A stretch of DNA of 7,168 nt from Candidatus Zixiibacteriota bacterium (GCA_029858245.1 JAOUFL010000121.1:1-7168), one strand, 5' to 3'. Positions 1-5,884 are shown, numbered from the stretch's first letter. The notes: generated from the letters alone by a model not told the origin. Program-made: numbers and translations.

Positions 1-30
1 AAAGGTAAAACAGTGATATCGCTTCCATAA
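1..30 (+). CDS. possible last codons of an upstream gene (partial)
   Basis: The first 30 bases read as nine open codons (KGKTVISLP) followed by TAA at 28-30, in the same frame as murC and ending 9 bp before its start. In dcw clusters the gene before murC is often murG, but nine residues are too few to identify anything. The reading frame could equally be chance spacer sequence. Confidence 0.2.
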   Translation, partial: KGKTVISLP

Positions 31-39
31 AAAAAGCAG

Positions 40-1422
40 ATGAAATTTAAAAAGATAAAAAAACTTCATTTTGTAGGTATAGGTGGAACAGGGATGTGTG
101 GCATAGCTGAGATACTCTTGAATTTAGGTTATAAAGTCACAGGCTCGGACCTTAGAAGCTCTGACTCAACGGAGAGGTTAGAGAAATTAGGGATCGAAAT
201 CTTTATTGGTCATAAAAAAGAGAATCTATCTGGAGTGGATGTTGTGGTTATTTCCTCCGCAGTCAGAGATACAAATCCTGAGGTTATCTCTGCCAGGGAA
301 AACAAGATACCCGTAATAAGAAGAGCAGAGATGCTAGGTGAGCTAATGAGGCTAAAATTCGGGATTGGAGTGGCTGGAACCCATGGCAAAACCACCACCA
401 CCTCCATGATCGGGCAGATTTTAAGCGAGGCGGGTTTGGATCCCACAATAATAGTGGGTGGTAGAGTAAAAAATCTTGGGAGTAATGCAAAGCTGGGGCA
501 GGGTGAATATCTGGTGGCTGAGGCAGATGAGTTTGACCGGTCTTTTCTCCAACTTACCCCTACTATAGCTGTGGTTACTACCCTGGAAGCTGAGCATTTA
601 GATTATTATAAAGATTTAGAAGAGATCAAGTCGGTATTTACAAAATTTGTAAACAAGGTGCCCTTTTACGGAAGTGTGATTCTGTGCTTGGATGAAGCGA
701 CCATTCAGGAGATAATTCCAGCAATTGAAAGGCCAATAATCAGCTATGGTCTTGTCCCACAGGCAGATTTAATAGCCTATTCCATTTCTTTCTTTGAAAA
801 TAAAAGTAGTTTCAAGGTTAAATACAAAGATAAAGAATTGGGAGAAATAATCCTTTATGTACCTGGAGTTCACAACGTAAAAAACTCCCTGGCAGCTATA
901 TGTGTAGGGTTAGAGCTTGATATCCCATTTGAAATCATGAAAAAGGCTTTATTTGAATTTAAAGGAGTCAACCGGAGATTTGAGATAAAAGGAGAAATAA
1001 AGGGTGTAATGATGGTAGATGATTATGCCCATCATCCTACTGAGATAAAAGCAACGCTCAGAGCAGCAAGAGAGGGCTGGGGAAAAAGGATAATATCGGT
1101 TTTTCAACCCCATCTTTTTTCCCGGACTAAGGATTTTCACAAAGAGTTCGGTAAATCATTTTTTGATTCAGAGATTTTGATTGTGTCTGATATCTACCCT
1201 TCCAGAGAAGAACCAATTCCTGAAATTACAGGCGAGCTGGTTGCTTCTTCAGCAAAGGAATTTGGACATAAAGAAGTTTACTACATACCCCGGAAAGAAG
1301 ATATAGTTCCTTTCCTGTTGAAAGTGGTAAAAGAAAATGATTTAGTTATAACTATGGGGGCGGGGGATATCTACAGGGTAGGGGAAATGCTTTATTCTGC
1401 CTTAAACGAGAGTAAGAGATGA
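40..1422 (+). CDS. murC: UDP-N-acetylmuramate--L-alanine ligase MurC
   Basis: Cytoplasmic ATP-dependent ligase that adds L-alanine to UDP-MurNAc, the first amino-acid step of peptidoglycan precursor synthesis. The 460-residue length is normal for the family. Visible in order: the N-terminal UDP-binding Rossmann loop VGIGGTGMCGIAE (about 12-24); the Mur-ligase ATP loop GTHGKTTT (113-120); the EADEFDRSFL segment (161-170) and AEHLDYY (184-190), where Mg-binding acidic residues and His lie in the family; HNVKNSLAA (278-286); the C-terminal domain with NRRFEIKG (311-318), DDYAHHPTEIKATL (327-340) and FQPHLFSRTKDF (355-366); and TMGAGDIY near the end. All expected blocks are present, so it looks complete and functional. 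The start is well fixed: an in-frame TAA sits at 28-30 and ATG 40 gives the standard short lead before the Rossmann loop, although there is no clear Shine-Dalgarno. The 3' end overlaps ftsQ by 4 bp (ATGA), suggesting translational coupling. Confidence 0.97.
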   Translation: MKFKKIKKLHFVGIGGTGMCGIAEILLNLGYKVTGSDLRSSDSTERLEKLGIEIFIGHKKENLSGVDVVVISSAVRDTNPEVISARENKIPVIRRAEMLGELMRLKFGIGVAGTHGKTTTTSMIGQILSEAGLDPTIIVGGRVKNLGSNAKLGQGEYLVAEADEFDRSFLQLTPTIAVVTTLEAEHLDYYKDLEEIKSVFTKFVNKVPFYGSVILCLDEATIQEIIPAIERPIISYGLVPQADLIAYSISFFENKSSFKVKYKDKELGEIILYVPGVHNVKNSLAAICVGLELDIPFEIMKKALFEFKGVNRRFEIKGEIKGVMMVDDYAHHPTEIKATLRAAREGWGKRIISVFQPHLFSRTKDFHKEFGKSFFDSEILIVSDIYPSREEPIPEITGELVASSAKEFGHKEVYYIPRKEDIVPFLLKVVKENDLVITMGAGDIYRVGEMLYSALNESKR

Positions 1423-2150
1423 AGAAGATTGCGTTAATAGGAAGTTTAGCTTTAATCTTGTTATGGGTCAGGACAACGGAACTTTTTCTAACTCGCTCAT
1501 CAATATTTGGATTAAAGGTTATTGAAATAACTGGTAATGAAGACTTAAGCAAAGATGAGATTTTAAAATATTCACAACTGAGATTAAACAGGAGCATTTT
1601 TATTGCTAACCTGACTGATATTTCAAAAAGGATAGAAGCGGATAGAAGGGTGAAGAAAGTTACTTTTAAAAGAATTCTTCCAGGAAAGATACAGATACGA
1701 GTGGAAGAGAAAAAGCCAGACCTATTAGTGATTTCCAAATCCATGTCAAAACTATATGGTCTAACTCTCGAGGGAGAGGTCATCCCAATGAAAGATAACT
1801 TTAGTTATGATTTACCCTTGCTCAATTGTGCAGGATTCAAAGATTTAAAACCATATACTAAAATTGTGGATACTGAAATACAAATCGCTTTGTCTTTTTA
1901 TAATATAATAAAAGAAGTAAATCCTTCATTTCTCTGGGAGATCTCAGAGATAAATTTTGAGGACAGGAATAATCTGGTAGTCGTTCTGATAAAGTCTGGT
2001 GCAGAACTCTTTTTTGGCACAGACAACCTCAAGGAAAAATTTAAACGGTACCTACAACTAAATAAAGATATAAATCTTGAAGGATATTCCAGATTGGATT
2101 TAAGATTTAAAGACCAGATGATTTTTACGGGCATAAAAAAGAGTTCTTAA
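1419..2150 (+). CDS. ftsQ: cell division protein FtsQ (FtsQ/DivIB family)
   Basis: Bitopic inner-membrane divisome protein; in studied relatives it binds FtsL/FtsB and links the Z-ring to septal wall synthesis. The 243-residue protein starts with MKK followed directly by one hydrophobic segment (about 4-17), so the cytoplasmic tail is almost absent. Next comes a POTRA-like domain (about 30-98; FGLKVIEITGNEDLSKDEIL, then RRVKKVTFKRILPGKIQIRV, split here between 29-48 and 76-95), with the typical closing pattern LPGxIxIxVxEKKP. The FtsQ beta domain follows, with LTLEGEVIP (115-123) and the C-terminal LDLRFKDQMIF (226-236), matching the family's conserved 'DLRYxxxV' strand. Sequence similarity in this family is always low, so the call rests on architecture, these motifs and position between murC and ftsA. 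The start is firm: an in-frame TAA at 1413-1415 excludes an upstream start, and ATG 1419 overlaps the murC stop. Confidence 0.92.
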   Translation: MKKIALIGSLALILLWVRTTELFLTRSSIFGLKVIEITGNEDLSKDEILKYSQLRLNRSIFIANLTDISKRIEADRRVKKVTFKRILPGKIQIRVEEKKPDLLVISKSMSKLYGLTLEGEVIPMKDNFSYDLPLLNCAGFKDLKPYTKIVDTEIQIALSFYNIIKEVNPSFLWEISEINFEDRNNLVVVLIKSGAELFFGTDNLKEKFKRYLQLNKDINLEGYSRLDLRFKDQMIFTGIKKSS

Positions 2151-2151
2151 A

Positions 2152-2157
2152 AGAGGT
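2152..2157 (+). promoter_or_regulatory. ribosome binding site of ftsA
   Basis: AGAGGT lies 5 bp before the ATG at 2163, immediately after the ftsQ stop. It supports this start for ftsA and independent initiation rather than pure coupling. Confidence 0.7.
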
Positions 2158-2162
2158 ATAAT

Positions 2163-3392
2163 ATGGGTAAAGATAATGTTTTAGTGGGTCTGGATATAGG
2201 TACAACCAAGATTGCTGCAGTGATTGGAGAGGTTGGTGAAGAGGAATTGAAGATAATAGGGGTAGGGAACGCACCAGCTGAGGGTTTGAAACGTGGTGTC
2301 GTCGTTAACCTGGAGCAGACGATTAACTCGATCATAAAAGCGGTTCAGGATGCAGAGCTTATGGCCGGGATCGAAGTGGATTCGCTCTATGCCGGGATAG
2401 CAGGAGACCATATACGCAGCATCAATAGCAGGGGAGTTATAGCAGTTACCAAATCCGATAAGGAGATAGGTGATGCTGAGATAGACAGGGCGGTTGAAGC
2501 AGCCAAGACAGTGGCTATTCCTATGGACAGGGAGATAATCCATGTTCTTCCTCAAGAATTTACGGTGGATGATCAAAGCGGGATAAAAGACCCAAGAGGA
2601 ATGAGTGGAACGAGATTGGAAGTTGAAGTGCATATAGTAACTGGTTCAGTCACCACTGCCCAGAATATCCACAAAAGCATTAAAAGAGCCGGCTATGAAC
2701 TACTGGACCTGGTTTTGGAGCCCTTAGCCAGCAGTAAGGCACTGCTTGCGCCAGAGGAGATTGATATGGGAGTTGCCCTGATAGATATAGGTGGGGGCAC
2801 TACCAATGTTGCCATCTTCTATGATGGTTACATAAGACATACTGCAGTTATCAGTCTAGGCGGCAGAAACGTTACCAACGACCTGGCTATAGGACTTAGA
2901 ACACCAGTAGAACAAGCTGAGGAGCTAAAGAAGAATTACGGATGTGCCTTAACTTCTTTAGCAGACCCCGAAGATATGATAAGAGTTCCCGGAGTCGGGG
3001 CAAAAGAACCGAAAGAGGTTTCCAGAAATATTCTTTCTGCCATAATCGAGCCGAGAATGGAAGAGATTTTTAGCCTGGCAGCAAGGGAAATAAAAAAGAG
3101 TAATTACTCAGATATACTGACTTCAGGTATAGTGCTCACAGGAGGAGGCTCTCTTTTAGAAGGTATAGAAAATTTAGCCGAGCAGGTTTTTGATATGCCA
3201 GTTCGGGAAGGTGAGGTTAAAGGGGTTTCAGGTCTTTTGGATATTTCTGCAAATCCTATCAACTCCACAGCAATAGGTTTAATACTATATGGTCTGGATA
3301 ATAACAGGGTTAAATACAGGAAGATAAATAACGGGAAATTTCTTAGTAGAATTGCGCAGAAGGTTAAAGGAATTTTTGGAGAATATCTATGA
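2163..3392 (+). CDS. ftsA: cell division protein FtsA
   Basis: Actin-like ATPase that anchors FtsZ filaments to the inner face of the cytoplasmic membrane and recruits later divisome proteins. The 409-residue length is typical. Actin-fold motifs are visible: phosphate loop 1 VGLDIGTTKIAAVIGE (8-23); the FtsA-specific 1C (SHS2) domain in roughly 80-160; phosphate loop 2 ALIDIGGGTTNVAIF (205-219); and the adenosine motif GIVLTGGGSLLEGI (322-335). The last residues (about 393-409, FLSRIAQKVKGIFGEYL) form the amphipathic helix used for membrane targeting in the family. It could be confused with PilM or MreB, but the 1C domain, the C-terminal helix and the position directly before ftsZ make FtsA secure. 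It lies 12 bp after ftsQ and 27 bp before ftsZ, so the three are probably co-transcribed. Confidence 0.97.
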   Translation: MGKDNVLVGLDIGTTKIAAVIGEVGEEELKIIGVGNAPAEGLKRGVVVNLEQTINSIIKAVQDAELMAGIEVDSLYAGIAGDHIRSINSRGVIAVTKSDKEIGDAEIDRAVEAAKTVAIPMDREIIHVLPQEFTVDDQSGIKDPRGMSGTRLEVEVHIVTGSVTTAQNIHKSIKRAGYELLDLVLEPLASSKALLAPEEIDMGVALIDIGGGTTNVAIFYDGYIRHTAVISLGGRNVTNDLAIGLRTPVEQAEELKKNYGCALTSLADPEDMIRVPGVGAKEPKEVSRNILSAIIEPRMEEIFSLAAREIKKSNYSDILTSGIVLTGGGSLLEGIENLAEQVFDMPVREGEVKGVSGLLDISANPINSTAIGLILYGLDNNRVKYRKINNGKFLSRIAQKVKGIFGEYL

Positions 3393-3408
3393 AATTATTT
3401 TTAAAGAC

Positions 3409-3415
3409 AGGAGGT
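3409..3415 (+). promoter_or_regulatory. strong ribosome binding site of ftsZ
   Basis: A perfect AGGAGGT stands 4 bp before ATG 3420. It is the strongest Shine-Dalgarno among the four protein genes, which fits the need for much more FtsZ than FtsA or FtsQ. It also decides the ftsZ start in favour of 3420 over the internal Met at residue 7. Confidence 0.85.
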
Positions 3416-3419
3416 CGGT

Positions 3420-4586
3420 ATGCTGTTTGAATTAGATATGGGGGTACAGGAGTATGCTCGAATGAAAGTTGTGGGAGTGGGTGGTGCGGGAGGTAACGCA
3501 ATCAATCGGATGATCGATGCGTCACTGGCTGGAGTGGAGTTTATTTCTATAAACACTGATGCTCAGGCTCTGGATACTTCTCGATCTGCTCATAAGCTTC
3601 AAATCGGAGCTAACCTGACCAAGGGATTGGGAGCAGGTTCCAATCCGGAAATAGGCAGGAGTGCCATTGAGGAGGATAGAGAGCTTGTTACTGAAGCTCT
3701 AAGTGGTGCTGATATGGTTTTTATTACTGCGGGTATGGGAGGAGGAACTGGAACCGGTGCATCGCCAATTATAGCAGAAATAGCTAAGGAGTTAGGTGCC
3801 CTGACTATTGCCATAGTTACCAAACCTTTTGATTTCGAGGGTAAGAAAAGAATGCTGAAAGCTCTTCAGGGATTGGAAGAACTTAAACAAAAGGTTGATA
3901 CTCTGATTGTTATACCCAATCAAAAATTATTATCTGTGGTACAGAAGGAGACTACCCTGCTGGAAGCTTTCCGATTCGCAGATGAGGTTCTTCTTCAGGC
4001 TACCAAGGGTATATCCGACCTGATAACTGTTCCAGGTTTGATCAACCTGGATTTTGCAGATGTTAAAACAGTTATGTCCGAGATGGGAGATGCACTTATG
4101 GGAACTGGTTATGCCTCTGGTGAGAATAGAGCAAAAGAAGCAGCCCAGAAGTCCATATGTAGTCCTCTACTGGAGAATATTTCCATCTCCGGTGCCAAGG
4201 GTGTCCTGGTTAATGTAACCGGTGGTCTGGGTATGACTTTGCATGAAGTCAATGAGGCATCGTCAGTAATAATGGAAGCTGCTGGTTCTGAGGCTAATAT
4301 CATCTGGGGAGCGGTGATTGATGAGTTTATGAGAGACGAGGTCAGGGTAACGGTTATCGCAACCGGTTTTGGAGATTCAGGCAACAATAGAGAAAAGGGA
4401 TTTGAACAGGACCTCTTCTCCTCACGCAAGCTGGTTTTTGAAAAACCAAAAGCGATTAAAAAAGAGAATCCAGCTCAACAGATTCTGGTTCCCAAAAACA
4501 GAGAAGTTATATTCTCGCAGGATGACCTGGAGATTCCGACTTATATGCGGAAGCAGGAAGGGACAATAAGAAAAAATGGAGAATAG
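3420..4586 (+). CDS. ftsZ: cell division protein FtsZ (tubulin-like GTPase)
   Basis: Tubulin homologue that polymerises with GTP into the cytokinetic Z-ring at midcell. The 388-residue length is normal. Visible: N-terminal nucleotide-binding block KVVGVGGAGGNAINRM (16-31); FISINTDAQAL (41-51); the tubulin signature GGGTGTG (107-113) that binds the GTP phosphates; NQKLL (167-171); FRFADEVLLQ (184-193); and the T7 synergy loop NLDFADVKTVM (209-219), whose acidic residues D211 and D214 complete the GTPase site of the adjacent subunit. After the globular core (ending near ATGFGD, 314-319) comes a short variable linker of about 45 residues, then the conserved C-terminal peptide DDLEIPTYMRKQ (368-379) that binds FtsA. 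Every key residue is present. It is the last gene of the operon and is followed by a probable terminator. Confidence 0.99.
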   Translation: MLFELDMGVQEYARMKVVGVGGAGGNAINRMIDASLAGVEFISINTDAQALDTSRSAHKLQIGANLTKGLGAGSNPEIGRSAIEEDRELVTEALSGADMVFITAGMGGGTGTGASPIIAEIAKELGALTIAIVTKPFDFEGKKRMLKALQGLEELKQKVDTLIVIPNQKLLSVVQKETTLLEAFRFADEVLLQATKGISDLITVPGLINLDFADVKTVMSEMGDALMGTGYASGENRAKEAAQKSICSPLLENISISGAKGVLVNVTGGLGMTLHEVNEASSVIMEAAGSEANIIWGAVIDEFMRDEVRVTVIATGFGDSGNNREKGFEQDLFSSRKLVFEKPKAIKKENPAQQILVPKNREVIFSQDDLEIPTYMRKQEGTIRKNGE

Positions 4587-4690
4587 GCCGGATAATTTTA
4601 GAATTTAATAGTAATGTCAGATAACCTTTCTGATGTTACTGATATTTTTAATATTGACCTTTTGTCTTAAAAGATTGTTTCAGTATGTGT

Positions 4691-4732
4691 AAATGCAGGA
4701 ACATGGTATACCGCGCTCCTGCATTTTAATTT
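4691..4732 (+). terminator. probable Rho-independent terminator of the murC-ftsZ operon
   Basis: A perfect 10-bp stem pairs AAATGCAGGA (4691-4700) with TCCTGCATTT (4717-4726) around a 16-nt loop, and runs into TTTTAATTTAAT. The loop itself contains the palindrome GGTATACC (4705-4712), so a second, smaller hairpin can form inside it. A weaker bulged stem (TCAG-a-TAAC 4617-4625 with GTTACTGA 4635-4642, then TATTTTTA) precedes it and might help. The position 105 bp after ftsZ and before the tRNA promoter fits operon termination. Confidence 0.7.
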
Positions 4733-4742
4733 AATAAAATAT

Positions 4743-4772
4743 TTGACATCTCCGAGACTATAGACATATATT
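4743..4772 (+). promoter_or_regulatory. sigma-70-type promoter for tRNA-Arg
   Basis: TTGACA (4743-4748) matches the -35 consensus. TATATT (4767-4772) is a good -10 at 18-bp spacing; TATTAT at 4769 is an alternative at 20 bp. The predicted start is near 4779, about 26 nt before the mature tRNA-Arg 5' end, giving a short leader for RNase P removal. Confidence 0.7.
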
Positions 4773-4804
4773 ATCCTGCGAGCGATTCACGTATTCTTAA
4801 AAAT

Positions 4805-4878
4805 GCGCCCATAGCTCAATTGGATAGAGCGCCTGACTACGGATCAGATGGTTGGGGGTTCAAATCCCTCTGGGCGCA
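4805..4878 (+). tRNA. tRNA-Arg (anticodon ACG)
   Basis: This is a 74-nt cloverleaf. Acceptor GCGCCCA pairs with TGGGCGC, followed by discriminator A; the D stem is GCTC/GAGC. The anticodon loop CTACGGA has ACG at 4839-4841; A34 is normally deaminated to inosine by TadA to read CGU/CGC/CGA. The T arm is GGGGG-TTCAAAT-CCCTC with one G-U pair. The anticodon stem has a C·A mismatch at its top pair (4832 with 4848). The 3' CCA is not encoded (GTA follows), so a CCA-adding enzyme is needed. Confidence 0.96.
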
Positions 4879-4891
4879 GTATAAAAAAACA

Positions 4892-4919
4892 GTGATTAGT
4901 GATTGGTGATTAGTGGTTA
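4892..4919 (+). repeat. 7-bp tandem repeat, four copies
   Basis: Four consecutive heptamers, GTGATTA, GTGATTG, GTGATTA and GTGGTTA, are followed by a partial GTTA. The array lies 13 bp after tRNA-Arg. It resembles the short heptameric tandem repeats known from intergenic regions of various bacteria (for example cyanobacterial STRR sequences). No function is evident. Confidence 0.8.
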
Positions 4920-4922
4920 GTT

Positions 4923-4951
4923 AAAAAAAGAATAAACAATTCTTTCTTTTT
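4923..4951 (+). terminator. possible weak terminator after tRNA-Arg
   Basis: An AT-rich stem pairs AAAAAAAGAAT (4923-4933) with ATTCTTTCTTT (4939-4949) around loop AAACA, with one A·C mismatch, and runs into a T tract. The stem lacks GC content, so it would be a weak intrinsic terminator. It may simply be a low-complexity AT-rich spacer. Confidence 0.35.
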
Positions 4952-5008
4952 GTTAATATAAATAACAGATGAAGCTTCTTACAGTAATAGAGATTAGCCT
5001 TTTTTCAC

Positions 5009-5036
5009 TTGACAAAGTGGTGATAAAACATAAATT
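5009..5036 (+). promoter_or_regulatory. probable promoter for tRNA-Phe
   Basis: A consensus -35 TTGACA (5009-5014) is followed at 16 bp by TAAATT (5031-5036), a 4-of-6 match to TATAAT. The start would be near 5043, about 29 nt before tRNA-Phe, a leader length like that of tRNA-Arg. The -35 sits inside a small inverted repeat, CACTT-GACA-AAGTG (5006-5019). Confidence 0.5.
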
Positions 5037-5071
5037 GCCGATTTAGTAAGATAGTTTCTTGTGTGTAAATT

Positions 5072-5144
<73 letters not shown>

Positions 5145-5153
5145 TTTTTAATG

Positions 5154-5230
5154 CAGTTTATGAGTTTAAAAGGTTAGGTTTTTAAATTTTTAAACATTAA
5201 AACTATTAAACTGTTAAACTGGTTTTTTTT
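5154..5230 (+). terminator. long inverted repeat with T8 tract (possible terminator)
   Basis: A 16-base left arm starting CAGTTTA (5154-5169) pairs with the right arm ending TAAACTG (5206-5221), with only a two-base internal mismatch, and G plus eight T follow (5223-5230). By form this is an AT-rich intrinsic terminator for tRNA-Phe. It abuts the 5' end of tRNA-Thr, which lacks an obvious promoter of its own, so read-through or a processing role is equally possible. The loop is long (36 nt). Confidence 0.45.
5188..5219 (+). repeat. 8-bp tandem repeat, four degenerate copies
   Basis: Successive octamers TTTTAAAC, ATTAAAAC, TATTAAAC and TGTTAAAC share the TTAAAC core, and neighbouring copies differ by one to three bases. 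The last copies form the right arm of the inverted repeat before tRNA-Thr, so the hairpin may have arisen from this array. Confidence 0.6.
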
Positions 5231-5231
5231 C

Positions 5232-5304
5232 GCCACCGTAGCTCAGTTGGTAGAGCAAGTGATTCGTAATCACTAGGTCACCCGTTCGAATCGGGTCGGT
5301 GGCT
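5232..5304 (+). tRNA. tRNA-Thr (anticodon CGT)
   Basis: This is a 73-nt cloverleaf. Acceptor GCCACCG pairs perfectly with CGGTGGC, discriminator T. The D arm is GCTC-AGTTGGTA-GAGC; the anticodon stem AGTGA/TCACT encloses TTCGTAA with CGT at 5265-5267, reading ACG; the T arm is ACCCG-TTCGAAT-CGGGT. The G1-C72 and C2-G71 pairs agree with known threonine identity elements. CCA is not encoded. Its first 27 bases differ from those of tRNA-Phe at only two positions. Confidence 0.97.
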
Positions 5305-5350
5305 GTAAAAACAAGATTATCTACCTTCCCTATACGCCTTACCGATTATG

Positions 5351-5396
5351 GAGGGTTTGATAGTCAGATTTAAAATCCTCATTAACTTATTTTTTT
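5351..5396 (+). terminator. possible terminator after tRNA-Thr
   Basis: GAGGGTTT (5351-5358) pairs with AAATCCTC (5373-5380), 8 bp with one G-U, around a 14-nt loop. A run of seven T (5390-5396) lies 10 nt beyond the stem, further than in a canonical intrinsic terminator. It is the best termination candidate for the tRNA-Thr transcript. Confidence 0.4.
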
Positions 5397-5518
5397 CTCC
5401 TTTCTTTAAAGTTTCTTATATTAAACCTTAACCTATCTGTTCGGTTGTCTTTGACACTGACCTTCGGCTCTGAACTCAGGTCGAAGACGGCTCAGAACGA
5501 GGGAAACTCACGACGAAG

Positions 5519-5541
5519 CCTTCTCCTGAGAAAGGAGAGGG
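5519..5541. repeat. stem-loop within the intergenic island
   Basis: CCTTCTCCT (5519-5527) pairs with AGGAGAGGG (5533-5541), a 9-bp stem with one G-U and loop GAGAA. No T tract follows, so it is not a terminator on the + strand. Confidence 0.65.
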
Positions 5542-5561
5542 GTCAATAAATGCAGGCAAGA

Positions 5562-5604
5562 TCTGTCGGGTTGCTCTACGACAGAACAGGCAGGATGCCT
5601 GTTC
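5562..5604. repeat. two abutting perfect stem-loops within the island
   Basis: TCTGTCG (5562-5568) pairs with CGACAGA (5579-5585) around 10 nt. GAACAGGCA (5584-5592) pairs with TGCCTGTTC (5596-5604) around GGA. The two share bases 5584-5585, so they are mutually exclusive at the junction. The second stem resembles the CAGGC/GCCTG palindromes that I associate with dispersed intergenic repeats of some uncultured bacteria; that comparison is from memory and unverified. Confidence 0.65.
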
Positions 5605-5636
5605 CACCAAAAGCAAATCAAGATTAACCTTAACCT

Positions 5637-5764
5637 GAATTGTAAACTATATTTAGGCAAGGTGGGATTACTATTATATGAATATATATTAATAAAAAAT
5701 AAAAATATTTTCAAACAAAACAAAACTCAATATGTATAATTTTTAGAAAAACCTGAAATAAAGC
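5637..5764 (+). other. AT-rich spacer upstream of the rRNA promoter, probable UP-element region
   Basis: No gene is visible. The stretch is strongly AT-rich, with palindromes AATATATATT (5681-5690) and AAAATATTTT (5702-5711). The last 20-25 bp before the -35 are rich in A and T runs, as in UP elements that bind the RNA polymerase alpha C-terminal domains at rRNA promoters. Curved DNA or binding of nucleoid proteins is plausible but not demonstrated. Confidence 0.45.
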
Positions 5765-5793
5765 TTGACAAGGTTAAATATAAACATTATAAT
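5765..5793 (+). promoter_or_regulatory. rRNA operon promoter P1
   Basis: Perfect sigma-70-type consensus: TTGACA (5765-5770), exactly 17 bp, TATAAT (5788-5793). The predicted start is near 5800, about 280 nt before the mature 16S 5' end. With the AT-rich upstream region this has the hallmarks of a very strong rRNA promoter. Confidence 0.88.
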
Positions 5794-5870
5794 GAGTTTG
5801 CCGATAGAGTTACAGGGAGCTGAATAATGCCCCGCGGCGAAAGGAAAAACAATAATTGATTAAAAAAAAG

Positions 5871-5884
5871 TATTCTTTGAAAAT
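5871..5884 (+). promoter_or_regulatory. boxA-like antitermination site 1
   Basis: TATTCTTTGAAAAT closely matches the rRNA boxA pattern (TGYTCTTTRAA-like) recognised as RNA by NusB-S10. It lies about 70 nt into the P1 transcript and upstream of the hairpin-T7 at 5931-5971. It shares the 12-mer TTCTTTGAAAAT exactly with the second site at 5987-5998. Confidence 0.6.

Larger units (their letters stand above)
5424..5636. repeat. GC-richer intergenic island flanked by 11-bp direct repeats (MITE/REP-like)
   Basis: AACCTTAACCT occurs at 5424-5434 and again at 5626-5636 and brackets about 190 bp that are clearly GC-richer than the sequence around them. Inside are a 9-of-10 direct repeat (GGCTCTGAAC 5466-5475, GGCTCAGAAC 5489-5498), an 11-of-13 direct repeat (ATCTGTTCGGTTG 5435-5447, ATCTGTCGGGTTG 5561-5573), and three strong stem-loops listed separately. 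No convincing terminal inverted repeats or transposase are visible, so a non-autonomous or REP-like element is an inference. The open frame on the minus strand (5508-5723) has no recognisable domain and crosses the hairpins; I do not regard it as a gene. Confidence 0.5.

Noticed and set aside
1352..1783. 143-codon minus-strand open frame across murC/ftsQ
   Set aside because: It is antisense to two well-supported genes and its translation resembles no family I know.
2181..2633. 150-codon minus-strand open frame inside ftsA
   Set aside because: It is a shadow of ftsA, whose motifs explain the sequence fully.
4109..4429. 106-codon minus-strand open frame inside ftsZ
   Set aside because: It is a shadow of ftsZ with no independent support.
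4654..4682. TTGACC as the -35 of a promoter after ftsZ
   Set aside because: No -10-like hexamer at 16-18 bp (the sequence there is GTTTCA or similar).
5508..5723. 71-codon minus-strand open frame in the tRNA-rRNA spacer
   Set aside because: It runs through the hairpin-rich island and the AT-rich spacer, has no recognisable domain, and has no clear ribosome binding site; it is best explained as a chance frame over a repeat.
5735..5740. TATAAT hexamer upstream of P1 as an extra rRNA promoter
   Set aside because: There is no -35-like hexamer at suitable spacing and no exact extended -10; it is expected by chance in such AT-rich sequence.
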